64,000 nt of DNA from positions 248,001 through 312,000 of the forward strand of contig NZ_CP061294.1 of the NCBI RefSeq assembly GCF_018687515.1, in the 5' to 3' direction. Made by a program: the position numbers and the translations under genes. Every line of letters starts with the position of its first letter. Position 1 is the first letter of the stretch. The notes beneath the pieces are model-generated. The model saw only the letters and a program-made list of their open reading frames with translations. It was not told the DNA's origin and did not search any database. Origin of the DNA: Polynucleobacter sp. MWH-Spelu-300-X4. GTDB taxonomy: Bacteria; Pseudomonadota; Gammaproteobacteria; Burkholderiales; Burkholderiaceae. Positions 1 to 8,510 of this stretch are shown here, in pieces.

Positions 1-525
1 ATCTCTTGTGATATCGCTAGGCTTTTGGTTTTCAGTGCTTGGGAAAAATTCTGCGCCAGCTTGTTCCGTAACTGTTTTTAATTGAGCGATAGCAGCAGGG
101 CGATAAACGTCGCAAGAAACAGTTAATACTTTTTTCTTTTGAGTTTCTTTAAGCCATTTGGCTAATTTACCGACTGAAGTTGTTTTGCCGGCACCTTGAA
201 GGCCGGCCATCAAAATAATCGCAGGAGGCTGCGCAGCTAAATTAAGTTTGCCAGCAGTGGGGTCGCCCATAATGGCGACTAACTCTTTTTGTACGACGCT
301 GACTAACGCTTGTCCTGGGTTTAAGCTATCAAGAACTTCTACGCCAAGCGCTTTTTCTTTAATATTGGCAATAAGTTCTTTGATGACAGGTAAAGCGACG
401 TCTGCCTCTAAAAGGGCGAGACGTACTTCGCGTAGCATGTCTGCTGTATTGGCCTCGGTTAATCTTGCCTGGCCGCGCATGGTTTTAACCACACGACTTA
501 AACGGTCTGTTAGATTTTGGAACAT
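1..525 (-). CDS. ffh: Signal recognition particle protein Ffh, N-terminal part (cut by window start)
   Basis: SRP54-type GTPase that binds signal peptides on ribosomes and delivers them to FtsY at the membrane. The reverse strand from ATG at 525 reads MFQNLTDRLSRVVKTMRGQA, a typical Ffh start. It covers the helical N domain (about residues 1-90) and the start of the G domain with the P-loop GLQGAGKTT. The first 175 codons are visible; the rest of the G domain and the M domain lie beyond base 1. It is divergent from the CcsA-like gene, with only about 20 bases between the starts, an arrangement like ffh/ypjD in many proteobacteria. Confidence 0.93.
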   Translation of the reverse strand, partial: MFQNLTDRLSRVVKTMRGQARLTEANTADMLREVRLALLEADVALPVIKELIANIKEKALGVEVLDSLNPGQALVSVVQKELVAIMGDPTAGKLNLAAQPPAIILMAGLQGAGKTTSVGKLAKWLKETQKKKVLTVSCDVYRPAAIAQLKTVTEQAGAEFFPSTENQKPSDITRD

Positions 526-545
526 ATGAGCATTAAACTGTAGAT

Positions 546-1406
546 ATGAATATTTTAGGTCACCCCAGCCTTGCATGGTTACCCAGCATCCTATATTTCC
601 TGTTTTTTTGGCAGGAAGTTAGGTTTTATAGCAAAAAAGACGAGCAAAAAGATGGGGAATTAAGTTCTTCCTCTGCTTTAGGTTGCTCGCAGTGGCTTCT
701 GTTGCCTGTATTGATCTTGCATGGTTTTATCTTGCATGAGTCCATTTTTACCGCTGCAGGGTTCATTTTTGGATTTGCCCAAGCGCTCTCAACCATGGCT
801 TGGATTGGTGTTTGCTTTTTCTGGGTAGAGAGCTGGTACTTACCTATGAGGGGTCTAAAAGCATTTATTCTTTTGGCGGCAGGTATTTGTAGTTTATTGC
901 CAATTATTTTTGGTGGTTACGTACTATCTTCAAGAGCAGTGGATGATCCATGGTTTAGAAGTCACTTTATTGTTGCCAATAGCGCCTATGGATTATTAAG
1001 TCTGGCGGCTTTGCATGCTATTTTGATGCATTGGCAAGACAGGTATTTGCATAAAACTCATCAATCATCAGGCTTGTTGACATCATGGGTGAATCGCTTA
1101 CCTCCTTTAATGACGATGGAAAAAATTCTATTCAGAATTTTGACGGTTGGTTTTGCTTTATTAACCTTGACTGTGTTTTCTGGCTTATTTTTCAGTCAGA
1201 CCTTATTTGGTAAAGCTCTATTTTTTGATCACAAAACCATTTTTGGTATTTTGTCCTGGTTAATGTTTGCAGGCCTACTGATTGCCCGTCAACGCATTGG
1301 TTTACGTGGCTTAAGCGCGATTCGTTGGGTGTTAGGTTCTTTTGCGATGTTGTTATTAGCCTATGTGGGTAGCCGCTTTGTGATTGAGGTTTTACTGCAG
1401 CGATGA
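546..1406 (+). CDS. Cytochrome c assembly (CcsA/YpjD)-family inner membrane protein
   Basis: Polytopic membrane protein of 286 residues with about eight hydrophobic segments along its whole length. It resembles the CcsA/HemX/YpjD family, many members of which handle haem in cytochrome c maturation. YpjD itself is the neighbour of ffh in E. coli, as here, and its role is not settled. A conserved-looking region near residues 225-245 (LFFDHKTIFGILSW) contains the histidine expected in this family, and the tail has a further hydrophobic segment. The stop overlaps the next gene by 4 bases (ATGA), suggesting translational coupling. Function is inferred from family resemblance only. Confidence 0.75.
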   Translation: MNILGHPSLAWLPSILYFLFFWQEVRFYSKKDEQKDGELSSSSALGCSQWLLLPVLILHGFILHESIFTAAGFIFGFAQALSTMAWIGVCFFWVESWYLPMRGLKAFILLAAGICSLLPIIFGGYVLSSRAVDDPWFRSHFIVANSAYGLLSLAALHAILMHWQDRYLHKTHQSSGLLTSWVNRLPPLMTMEKILFRILTVGFALLTLTVFSGLFFSQTLFGKALFFDHKTIFGILSWLMFAGLLIARQRIGLRGLSAIRWVLGSFAMLLLAYVGSRFVIEVLLQR

Positions 1407-2182
1407 AATGGTTACTATTTGCCATCATCATGGCCGGACTCATTATTTGGTGGCGTTCTGCCCATGTTGAACAAAACAATCGTTCAACCGCTAAACCAAA
1501 GCCGAAAACTCCAATAACGCCAAAATTAATGTCCCAATGCCCTTTTTGTGGCGTGCGTTTTCCTAGTGATGAAGGTGTGGGCGGCTACTGTTCAGTCGCA
1601 CATAAAAAAGCCATTGATTCACGAGGTTGGTGGGGAGAGGCTGAATGGGTTAAGTCGCCTAATTACGATGAGCGTCCGGCTAACATGCCTGTTGAATTAG
1701 TACTGGTTCATCACATTAGCTTACCGCCTGGGCAGTTTTCCGGAAATTACATTGCTGACTTTTTTCAAAATAAATTAGATCCCAAGGCTCACCCTTATTT
1801 TGAATCCATAGCCGATCGACAAGTGTCTAGTCATTTTCTGATTCGCAGAAATGGGCAGGTACAGCAGTTTGTTTCAGCCAATCATCGTGCTTGGCATGCG
1901 GGAGTATCAGATTTTTTTGGTCGAGAACGTTGTAATGATTTTTCGATTGGTATTGAGTTGGAGGGTACGGATGATTTGCCATTCCAACCTGCTCAGTACA
2001 CATCGCTTAGAGAATTAGTTTTTGCATTGAAAAAAACATATCCTATTGCAGCTTATGCTGGGCATAGTGATGTTGCCCCAGGAAGAAAAACAGATCCAGG
2101 TATTCATTTTGACTGGCAATTATTCTCAAAATTGGCAGAAATTCCAGAAAAAGAGATGCCTTATGGCACTCAAAAAAGATAA
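1403..2182 (+). CDS. ampD: AmpD-type N-acetylmuramoyl-L-alanine amidase with N-terminal PP0621-like membrane/zinc-finger segment
   Basis: The C-terminal part, from about residue 95, is an AmpD amidase (Amidase_2). AmpD cleaves 1,6-anhydro-MurNAc-peptides during cell-wall recycling. Zinc ligands are seen as H103/H104 in LVHHIS, H221 in AGHSDVAPG and D231 in KTDPG, with catalytic-type E186 in GIELEG. The N-terminus is unusual. A hydrophobic segment (residues 3-17) is followed by a basic/proline linker and a Cys cluster CPFCG...GYCSVAHK (C46, C49, C63, H67) typical of the small PP0621 family, which is usually a separate gene next to ampD. The reading frame is continuous, so this is a natural fusion or a fused-gene arrangement, and it would anchor a normally cytosolic amidase to the membrane. 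It overlaps the upstream gene by 4 bases. Confidence 0.85.
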   Translation: MKWLLFAIIMAGLIIWWRSAHVEQNNRSTAKPKPKTPITPKLMSQCPFCGVRFPSDEGVGGYCSVAHKKAIDSRGWWGEAEWVKSPNYDERPANMPVELVLVHHISLPPGQFSGNYIADFFQNKLDPKAHPYFESIADRQVSSHFLIRRNGQVQQFVSANHRAWHAGVSDFFGRERCNDFSIGIELEGTDDLPFQPAQYTSLRELVFALKKTYPIAAYAGHSDVAPGRKTDPGIHFDWQLFSKLAEIPEKEMPYGTQKR

Positions 2183-2326
2183 TTTCTAGTTTGGTAGATT
2201 AATTATGTGAGTGATCACTAACTAATTAAGCCTGTTACTGACTGATATCTCAAAAAAGTGTCCAAAATGGGGCCTATTTTTGCCCTGAATTAGGGATTTC
2301 GATAGGTATTTATTTGCAAAAAGTGC

Positions 2327-2356
2327 TTATCAAAAACACAACAAATATCCTATACT
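2327..2356 (+). promoter_or_regulatory. Candidate sigma-70 promoter of nrdAB
   Basis: A -35-like TTATCA (2327-2332) and a -10-like TATACT (2351-2356) are separated by 18 bases in the 297-base gap before nrdA. The predicted transcript would start near 2363. The two NrdR-like boxes lie over the -10 and start region, as expected for repression. The rest of the gap (2183-2326) shows no gene. Confidence 0.45.
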
Positions 2357-2394
2357 TAGTACCGTTGTCGCAAACGAAACACTAAATATAGTGT
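2347..2394 (+). promoter_or_regulatory. Pair of NrdR boxes upstream of nrdA
   Basis: Box 2 at 2379-2394 reads acactaaatatagtgt, a nearly perfect match to the NrdR consensus (acaCwAtATaTwGtgt). A degenerate second box lies at 2347-2362, exactly 32 bases upstream, matching at about 10 of 16 positions. A spacing of about three helical turns is characteristic of NrdR sites. NrdR represses ribonucleotide reductase genes when (d)ATP is plentiful. The nrdR gene itself is not in the window. Confidence 0.75.
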
Positions 2395-2479
2395 TATCTG
2401 TCGCGAATAGCCGTCGCTTTACCTAATAAAAATCGTAGTTTTGCTTAATTAATACATATATATAGATATAGGAGTTCTA

Positions 2480-5428
2480 ATGTCCTACGCAGACCCACAA
2501 GCCGCTGGTCAAACGCCAAGCCCTTTTGCAGGCCAACCTGCTGGTCAAGTTAGTCAAGATCCATCAGCCAATTTTGTTGCTGGTGGAGTAGGTGGTTCAA
2601 ACGCCACTTTGTTGTCAGATTACAAAATCATTCGCCGTAATGGTTCAGTAGTGGCATTTGAGCCATCAAAAATTGCCATTGCTGTAACAAAAGCATTTTT
2701 AGCAGTTAATGGTGGTCAAGGTGCTGCCTCTGCACGAGTTCGTGAGCAAGTTGAGCAATTAACGCAAGTAGTTGTACGTGCTTTGTTACGTAGCCGCCCA
2801 AATGGTGGCACATTCCACATTGAAGATATTCAAGATCAAGTTGAATTGGCTTTGATGCGTAGCGGTGAGCATAACGTTGCTCGTGCTTATGTTCTTTATC
2901 GTGAAAAGCGTAATCAGGAGCGTGCTGCGATGGTGTCAGCCCAAGCTGCTGCTCCTCAATTGGTTGAGCATCCTGGTTTAAACGTTAGTGACAATGGTGT
3001 TGTTAAACCATTGGATATGGCGGCATTGCAAAATGTGATTCAGTCAGCTTGTGCTGGTTTGGGCGCCGCAGTTAATGCAGAACCAATCATTAAAGAAACA
3101 ATTAAGAACTTGTACGAAGGTGTACCAATGGCTCAAGTCTATGACTCAGCTATTTTGGCGTCACGTACATTAATTGAAAAAGATCCTGCTTATAGCCAAG
3201 TAACAGCTCGTATTTTGATGCACACCATCCGTAAAGAAATTTTGGGTCGTGAAGTGCCTCAAGCAGCTATGGCTGCTGAGTACGTTAACTATTTCCCACA
3301 ATTTATTAAGCAGGGCGTGGATGCAGAGTTGTTGGATCAAAAATTATTAAGTTTTGACCTAGTGAAGTTGGGTTCTGCACTAAAAGCCGACCGTGACTTG
3401 CAATTTAACTACCTCGGTTTACAAACATTGTATGACCGCTACTTCTTGCATATTGAAGACCACCGTATTGAAATGCCACAGGCTTTCTTTATGCGTGTAG
3501 CGATGGGCTTGGCTTTGAATGAAGTGAACCGTGAAGCACGTGCGATTGAGTTCTATGAGATTCTTTCTACATTCGACTTCATGTCAAGCACGCCAACACT
3601 ATTTAACTCTGCAACATTGCGTTCACAGTTATCAAGCTGCTACCTAACAACTATTCCAGATGATTTGGATGGTATCTATGAAGGCTTGAAAGAAAACGCT
3701 TTGTTATCTAAGTTTGCTGGTGGTCTAGGTAATGACTGGACAAGTGTTCGTGCTTTAGGTAGCCACATTAAGGGCACCAACGGTAAGTCACAAGGTGTTG
3801 TGCCATTCTTGAAGGTAGTGAATGACACAGCCGTTGCGGTTAATCAGGGTGGTAAGCGTAAGGGCGCCGTGTGTGCCTATCTAGAAACATGGCACTTAGA
3901 CGTTGAAGAGTTTTTAGAGTTGCGTAAAAACACAGGTGACGACCGTCGTCGTACACATGACATGAACACAGCGAACTGGATTCCTGACTTGTTTATGAAG
4001 CGTGTGATGGAAAACGGTGAGTGGACATTATTTACGCCTTCAACATGCCCTGATTTGCACGATAAGTTCGGTGCTGAATTCGAAAAAGCTTATTTAGCTT
4101 ATGAGCAAAAAGCGGCTAATGGTGAGTTAAAGCCATTTAAGAAGGTAAGAGCGTTGGAAATGTGGCGCAAGATGTTAGGCATGTTGTTCGAAACAGGCCA
4201 CCCATGGATCACATTCAAAGACCCATGTAACGTTCGTAGCCCACAACAGCACGTTGGCGTTGTTCACTCATCTAATTTATGTACAGAAATTACTCTGAAC
4301 ACCAATGAATCAGAAATCGCTGTTTGTAACTTGGGTTCTGTGAACTTGGCCGTTCATTTGAAGACTGATGCGAGTGGTAAGTTAGTGCTTGATCATGAAA
4401 AACTCCAAAAAACTATCCGTACAGCGATGCGTATGTTGGATAACGTGATTGATATCAACTATTACGCGGTTGCTAAAGCTCGTAATTCAAACTTGAAACA
4501 CCGTCCAGTTGGTATGGGCATCATGGGCTTCCAGGATTGCTTGCATATGTTGCGTATTCCATACGCTAGCGAAGCTGCGGTTCAGTTTGCCGATGAGTCT
4601 ATGGAAGCAGTTTGCTACTACGCTTATTTGGCCTCTACAGAATTGGCTGAAGAACGTGGCACATACGCAACCTACAAAGGTTCATTATGGGATCAAGGCA
4701 TCCTTCCACAAGATTCAGTGAAGTTATTGGCTGAGCAACGTGGTGGCTATGTAGAAGTAGATATGTCTTCTAAGATGGATTGGACGCCAGTACGTAACCG
4801 TATTAAACAATTTGGTATGCGTAACTCTAACTGCGTAGCGATTGCTCCAACAGCAACAATTTCTAACATTATTGGCGTTTCAGCATGTATCGAGCCAACT
4901 TATCAGAATTTGTTCGTGAAATCGAACCTTTCAGGTGAGTTCACAGTGGTTAACGACTACTTGGTGCGTGACTTGAAGGCTCGCGGCCTTTGGGATGAAG
5001 TCATGATTGCTGATTTGAAGTATTTTGACGGTTCATTGTCAAAAATTGATCGTGTTCCTCAAGATTTACGTGATTTATATGCAACAGCTTTTGAAGTGGA
5101 GCCTTTATGGTTAGTTGAAGCTGCTTCACGTCGTCAAAAGTGGATTGACCAAGCTCAGTCATTGAATATCTACATGGCTGGCGCTTCTGGTAAGAAGCTA
5201 GACGACACTTATAAGTTGGCATGGTTGCGTGGTTTAAAGACAACTTACTACTTGCGCACGATTTCAGCGACTCACGTTGAGAAATCTACAGTGAAGAGTG
5301 GTTCTTTGAATGCAGTTTCAAATGGTGAGCCAACATTGTCTGCAGCTCCTGCTGTTGAAGCAGATGGCCCAGTTTGCACCATGCGTCCTGGCGACGCTGG
5401 ATTTGATGAATGTGAAGCTTGCCAGTAA
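2480..5428 (+). CDS. nrdA: Ribonucleoside-diphosphate reductase, alpha subunit (class Ia)
   Basis: Large subunit of the enzyme that reduces NDPs to dNDPs, with NrdB supplying the tyrosyl radical. It has 982 residues, longer than E. coli NrdA (about 760), because of a Gln/Pro/Ala-rich leader and two ATP-cone-like regulatory regions (about residues 46-140 and 165-255). Active-site residues are visible: C387 (LSSCYL), N599/C601/E603 (NLCTEI), C616 (CNLGS) and the C-terminal redox pair C978/C981 (ECEACQ). The start ATG follows GGAG at a good distance. nrdB begins 36 bases after the stop, so the two form an operon under the NrdR boxes. Confidence 0.97.
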   Translation: MSYADPQAAGQTPSPFAGQPAGQVSQDPSANFVAGGVGGSNATLLSDYKIIRRNGSVVAFEPSKIAIAVTKAFLAVNGGQGAASARVREQVEQLTQVVVRALLRSRPNGGTFHIEDIQDQVELALMRSGEHNVARAYVLYREKRNQERAAMVSAQAAAPQLVEHPGLNVSDNGVVKPLDMAALQNVIQSACAGLGAAVNAEPIIKETIKNLYEGVPMAQVYDSAILASRTLIEKDPAYSQVTARILMHTIRKEILGREVPQAAMAAEYVNYFPQFIKQGVDAELLDQKLLSFDLVKLGSALKADRDLQFNYLGLQTLYDRYFLHIEDHRIEMPQAFFMRVAMGLALNEVNREARAIEFYEILSTFDFMSSTPTLFNSATLRSQLSSCYLTTIPDDLDGIYEGLKENALLSKFAGGLGNDWTSVRALGSHIKGTNGKSQGVVPFLKVVNDTAVAVNQGGKRKGAVCAYLETWHLDVEEFLELRKNTGDDRRRTHDMNTANWIPDLFMKRVMENGEWTLFTPSTCPDLHDKFGAEFEKAYLAYEQKAANGELKPFKKVRALEMWRKMLGMLFETGHPWITFKDPCNVRSPQQHVGVVHSSNLCTEITLNTNESEIAVCNLGSVNLAVHLKTDASGKLVLDHEKLQKTIRTAMRMLDNVIDINYYAVAKARNSNLKHRPVGMGIMGFQDCLHMLRIPYASEAAVQFADESMEAVCYYAYLASTELAEERGTYATYKGSLWDQGILPQDSVKLLAEQRGGYVEVDMSSKMDWTPVRNRIKQFGMRNSNCVAIAPTATISNIIGVSACIEPTYQNLFVKSNLSGEFTVVNDYLVRDLKARGLWDEVMIADLKYFDGSLSKIDRVPQDLRDLYATAFEVEPLWLVEAASRRQKWIDQAQSLNIYMAGASGKKLDDTYKLAWLRGLKTTYYLRTISATHVEKSTVKSGSLNAVSNGEPTLSAAPAVEADGPVCTMRPGDAGFDECEACQ

Positions 5429-5464
5429 TTAAAGTAGTTAAGAACAGAAAGTTCGGAGAAAATT

Positions 5465-6652
5465 ATGTTGAATTGGGATGAAGAAACCCCAGCCGCGCCG
5501 TTAAGTAAGCCCGCACCGGTGGTAACACCGGCAGCGGCGGTTGAGAGCAATTTGTTACCTAACCGTCCGATGCCTCTACCTACGGCGTCAGCTTTTGCAC
5601 CTTCTGCAGCAGTAAATACAGAAAATGCTGCAGAGCGTCGTGTGAACGTCGCTGATAAGCGAATTATTAATGGTTCAACAGACGTGAACCAGTTGGTGCC
5701 ATTTAAATATAAGTGGGCATGGGAAAAGTATCTGGCTGGTTGCGCTAACCATTGGATGCCTCAAGAAATTAATATGACGCGCGATATTGCTCTTTGGAAA
5801 GATCCAAATGGCTTAACGGAAGATGAGCGTCGCATTATTAAGCGTAACTTGGGATTTTTCGTGACAGCCGACTCATTGGCTGCGAATAACATTGTTTTAG
5901 GTACTTATCGCCAGATTACTGCGCCCGAGTGCCGTCAATATTTATTGCGTCAGGCTTTTGAAGAGGCAATTCATACTCACGCATACCAATATATTGTTGA
6001 ATCTTTGGGGCTTGATCAGGCAGAAATCTTCAATGCGTACCATGAAGTGCCTTCGATTCGTGACAAAGATGAGTTTTTGATCCCATTTATCGATGTTTTG
6101 ACTGATCCATCTTTCAAAACAGGCACGATGGAGAATGATCAGAAGCTATTGCGCTCATTAATTGTGTTTGCTTGCATCATGGAAGGTTTGTTCTTCTATG
6201 TTGGTTTTACGCAAATTCTTGCGATGGGTCGTCAAAATAAGATGACAGGTGCTGCTGAGCAATATCAATACATTTTGCGTGATGAATCTCTTCACTGTAA
6301 TTTTGGTATCGACATGATTAACCAAATCAAGTTGGAAAATCCTCATTTATGGACGCCTGAGTTCAAAGAAGAATTGCGCAGTTTGTTTGAAAAAGCTGTA
6401 GAGCTTGAGTATCGCTACGCTGAAGACACTATGCCACGTGGGGTTCTAGGGCTTAATGCACCAATGTTCAAAGGTTACCTCCGTTACATTTGCAATCGTC
6501 GTTGCATGCAGATCGGACTCGAAGCAATGTTCCCGAATGAAGAAAATCCATTCCCATGGATGAGTGAAATGATCGACTTGAAGAAGGAAAGAAACTTCTT
6601 TGAGACACGTGTGATTGAATATCAAACTGGTGGTGCGTTGAACTGGGAGTAA
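5465..6652 (+). CDS. nrdB: Ribonucleoside-diphosphate reductase, beta subunit (class Ia)
   Basis: Di-iron/tyrosyl-radical subunit partnering NrdA. Metal ligands appear as D136, E167, H170, E240, E274 and H277 (in [24 protein letters not shown] and DESLH). The radical tyrosine is Y174, four residues after H170 as in E. coli (H118/Y122). Presence of this Tyr places it in class Ia rather than the Tyr-less Ic group. The first 65 residues are a Pro/Ala-rich extension without an obvious domain. The C-terminus ends in TGGALNWE, the expected peptide that docks into NrdA. An SD-like GGAG precedes the ATG. Confidence 0.96.
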   Translation: MLNWDEETPAAPLSKPAPVVTPAAAVESNLLPNRPMPLPTASAFAPSAAVNTENAAERRVNVADKRIINGSTDVNQLVPFKYKWAWEKYLAGCANHWMPQEINMTRDIALWKDPNGLTEDERRIIKRNLGFFVTADSLAANNIVLGTYRQITAPECRQYLLRQAFEEAIHTHAYQYIVESLGLDQAEIFNAYHEVPSIRDKDEFLIPFIDVLTDPSFKTGTMENDQKLLRSLIVFACIMEGLFFYVGFTQILAMGRQNKMTGAAEQYQYILRDESLHCNFGIDMINQIKLENPHLWTPEFKEELRSLFEKAVELEYRYAEDTMPRGVLGLNAPMFKGYLRYICNRRCMQIGLEAMFPNEENPFPWMSEMIDLKKERNFFETRVIEYQTGGALNWE

Positions 6653-6770
6653 TTTTTTTAATATTTTTGATGACAACGCATCTCTTAAGTTGTACTATCA
6701 CGAAAGTTATGAACATTAGGAGAAAAAACTGTTGAGTAGTTATAGGCAACAACATGGATTAAAAACCAAT

Positions 6771-6876
6771 ACTCTGAATCATCAGAGTGAGTTGTTATCT
6801 GTTTCTTTCGATAGTTCGAAACGTTTCTCTAACTTATTTAAAAAGCCGTTACCTATGAAGGTTGCGGCTTTTTTTT
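6771..6876 (+). ncRNA. Possible structured small RNA or structured nrdB 3' region (three hairpins)
   Basis: The 354-base gap between nrdB and the histone-like gene holds three consecutive stem-loops on the plus strand. They are actctga-atca-tcagagt (6771-6788), tttcga-tagt-tcgaaa (6806-6821), and a terminator hairpin (6840-6876) ending in eight T. The first two are perfect 7- and 6-bp stems with 4-base loops. This could be a separate small RNA or the folded 3' end of the nrdAB message. I see no convincing promoter of its own, and I do not recognise a known RNA family. Confidence 0.3.
6840..6876 (+). terminator. Rho-independent terminator after nrdAB
   Basis: The stem aaaaagccg / cggcttttt contains an inner acct/aggt stem and is followed by a run of T (6869-6876). 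It lies 190 bases after the nrdB stop. Confidence 0.8.
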
Positions 6877-7006
6877 CGGGATTCATTAGCATGCGACGTG
6901 TAGTGAGTGGCGTGCCGATGAATGGCTCGCTCACACGAAGTTGGTGTGGTCGGGTTTCTTTAATCAGTAGTATGTATCAATCACTTTCACGTGAAGGAGT
7001 GTAATT

Positions 7007-7309
7007 ATGGCAACTGCCAAGAAAAAACCTGCTGCAAAGAAACCAGCTGCTAAAAAAGTAGCTGCAAAGAAACCAGCTGCTAAGAAAGTAGCTGCTAAAA
7101 AGCCTGCTGCTAAGAAAGTAGCTGCTAAGAAGCCTGCTGCTAAAAAAGCTGCTGCTAAAAAACCAGCTGCTAAGAAAGTAGCTGCTAAGAAGCCTGCTGC
7201 TAAAAAAGCTGCTGCTAAGAAGCCAGCTGCTAAAAAAGTAGCTGCTAAGAAGCCAGCCGCTAAAAAAGCAGTTAAAAAAGCTGTTAAAAAAGCAGTAAAA
7301 AAAAAGTAA
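7007..7309 (+). CDS. Histone H1-like lysine/alanine-rich DNA-binding protein (zero-frame product)
   Basis: A protein of 100 residues built almost entirely of AAKKP / AAKKV / AAKKA repeats ending in [12 protein letters not shown]. It resembles bacterial H1-like nucleoid proteins (AlgP/Hc1-like tails), which bind DNA non-specifically through lysine-rich tails. The start ATG follows AAGGAGTG. The repeat is visible in DNA as a 15-base unit of gctgctaagaagcca type. The zero frame stops directly after an A9 run; the usual-looking C-terminus lies in the -1 frame just beyond it (separate entry). Either the gene is frameshifted or two products are made. Repeat number is likely to vary between strains. 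Confidence 0.85.
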   Translation: MATAKKKPAAKKPAAKKVAAKKPAAKKVAAKKPAAKKVAAKKPAAKKAAAKKPAAKKVAAKKPAAKKAAAKKPAAKKVAAKKPAAKKAVKKAVKKAVKKK

Positions 7310-7440
7310 GTAAGCCAGTTGCTGCCAAAAAACCGGCAGCATCTAAAAAGCCAGCTGCTAAAGCTGCCCCAGCTTCTAAAGCTAAGACAGTTTTAAATCC
7401 AGCAGCTGCTTGGCCTTTCCCAACAGGTTCACGCCCTTAA
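7297..7440 (+). other. A9 slippery site and out-of-frame C-terminal tail of the histone-like gene
   Basis: Bases 7297-7305 are nine A followed by G. In the zero frame the last codons read A AAA AAG (7300-7306) and then TAA, exactly the dnaX-type -1 slippery heptamer. Moving to the -1 frame gives 44 more codons (7306-7437, stop at 7438-7440) that continue the same composition ([16 protein letters not shown]...) and end in NPAAAWPFPTGSRP, a C-terminus I associate with Burkholderiales histone-like proteins. A perfect 7-bp hairpin (7320-7326 with 7335-7341) lies 13 bases downstream. Alternatives are transcriptional slippage on A9, a real frameshift mutation, or a homopolymer sequencing error. Confidence 0.7.
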
Positions 7441-7471
7441 TTTATTAAGAGCTGGCTCCCAAAAGGAAAAC

Positions 7472-7506
7472 AAACCCGCTAAAGTTTCGGCTCTAGCGGG
7501 TTTTTT
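7472..7506. terminator. Bidirectional Rho-independent terminator
   Basis: The inverted repeat aaacccgcta / tagcgggttt encloses a 12-base loop, with T-rich tracts on both strands. It sits between the histone-like gene and the convergent PfkB kinase gene and can serve both. Confidence 0.85.
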
Positions 7507-7521
7507 CTTGCCTTAAATAAA

Positions 7522-8481
7522 TTAAAAGCTGTAATTAAATGCTTTTTTGAATTGAGATTGGATCTCTTCTTGAGAAGGTTGATGATTTTGAGGGCCTTGG
7601 CTAGCAATTTTGATCGACCCCATGAGACTTGCGAGTCGGCCTGTGGTTTCCCAATCAAATCCTTGTTCTAAACCATAGAGTAATCCGCCTCTAAAAGCAT
7701 CGCCACAACCAGTTGGATCGATAGCTTTTGCAACGGGGACTACTGGAATATCAATTTTTTTGCCTTTTGCATGAATTTCAGCACCTTGAGAACCCTTAGT
7801 GACAACTAAAGCTTCAACTCTTTCAGAAATTTCTTTTAGGCTAAGGCCTGTTCTTTGGGAAAGCATTTCACCTTCATAATCATTAACGGCGACATAAGTA
7901 GCTTGTTCAATGAAGCCAAGCAAATCTTTGCCGTCAAACATCGGCAATCCTTGGCCTGGGTCGAAAATAAAATCAATTTTGGCATCCGCTAATTGTTGGC
8001 AGTGTTCAACCATGCCTTGGCGGCCGTCTGGTGCAACGATGGCAATCTTGGGGATGTTTAATTTCTTGGATTGGCGGTGAGCCACCACATCAGCAACTTG
8101 GTTGAGGTGAGATTCACTCATGGCACCTGGGTGGAAAGCAGTGATTTGGTTGTTATCACGGTCTGTTGTGATCATCGCTTGTGCTGTAAATGCTTCTGGC
8201 AACTCACGAATATGATCTGAAGAAATATCGTATTTTGCTAATTGATCATAGTAAGTCCCCGCATCACCACCAACCGTTGCCATGATGACGGGTTCGCCAC
8301 CTAAAAGTTTGAGGTTATAGGCAATATTTCCAGCACATCCACCGAATTCACGACGCATGCTAGGTACTAGAAATGCCACATTCAGAATATGGATTTGGTC
8401 TGCAAGAATCTGATCTTGAAAACGACCTTCAAAAGACATAATCGTGTCGTAGGCAATGGATCCACAAATTAAACTAGACAT
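7522..8481 (-). CDS. PfkB-family carbohydrate/adenosine kinase
   Basis: ATP-dependent kinase of the ribokinase fold, 319 residues. The N-terminal PfkB signature is seen in FGGCAGNIAYN (residues 46-56), and the C-terminal signature with catalytic Asp in DPTGCGDAFRGGLLYGL near residue 255. The overall sequence is closest in character to proteins annotated as adenosine kinase in Burkholderiales, but substrate cannot be fixed from sequence alone. It is the last gene of the minus-strand accB-accC-prmA group, 29 bases after the preceding gene, with AAGGAAA before its ATG. Confidence 0.85.
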   Translation of the reverse strand: MSSLICGSIAYDTIMSFEGRFQDQILADQIHILNVAFLVPSMRREFGGCAGNIAYNLKLLGGEPVIMATVGGDAGTYYDQLAKYDISSDHIRELPEAFTAQAMITTDRDNNQITAFHPGAMSESHLNQVADVVAHRQSKKLNIPKIAIVAPDGRQGMVEHCQQLADAKIDFIFDPGQGLPMFDGKDLLGFIEQATYVAVNDYEGEMLSQRTGLSLKEISERVEALVVTKGSQGAEIHAKGKKIDIPVVPVAKAIDPTGCGDAFRGGLLYGLEQGFDWETTGRLASLMGSIKIASQGPQNHQPSQEEIQSQFKKAFNYSF

Positions 8482-8510
8482 AAATTTCCTTGAGAGCTTT
8501 AAGGTAGGTG

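Noticed and set aside
248..529. Plus-strand 93-codon frame near the window start
   Set aside because: Antisense shadow of ffh, which reads clearly on the minus strand.
6732..7004. TTG-initiated 90-codon frame between nrdB and the histone-like gene
   Set aside because: It has an SD-like AGGAG but runs straight through the terminator hairpin at 6840-6876, and the peptide shows no recognisable domain.
7320..7341. Hairpin after the A9 run as a definite frameshift stimulator
   Set aside because: Spacing of 13 bases is longer than usual for -1 stimulators, and such stems arise easily in this repetitive sequence; kept only as supporting context.
6977..7342. 121-codon Phe/Ser-rich frame on the minus strand
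   Set aside because: It is the antisense image of the lysine/alanine repeat; composition is explained by the repeat.
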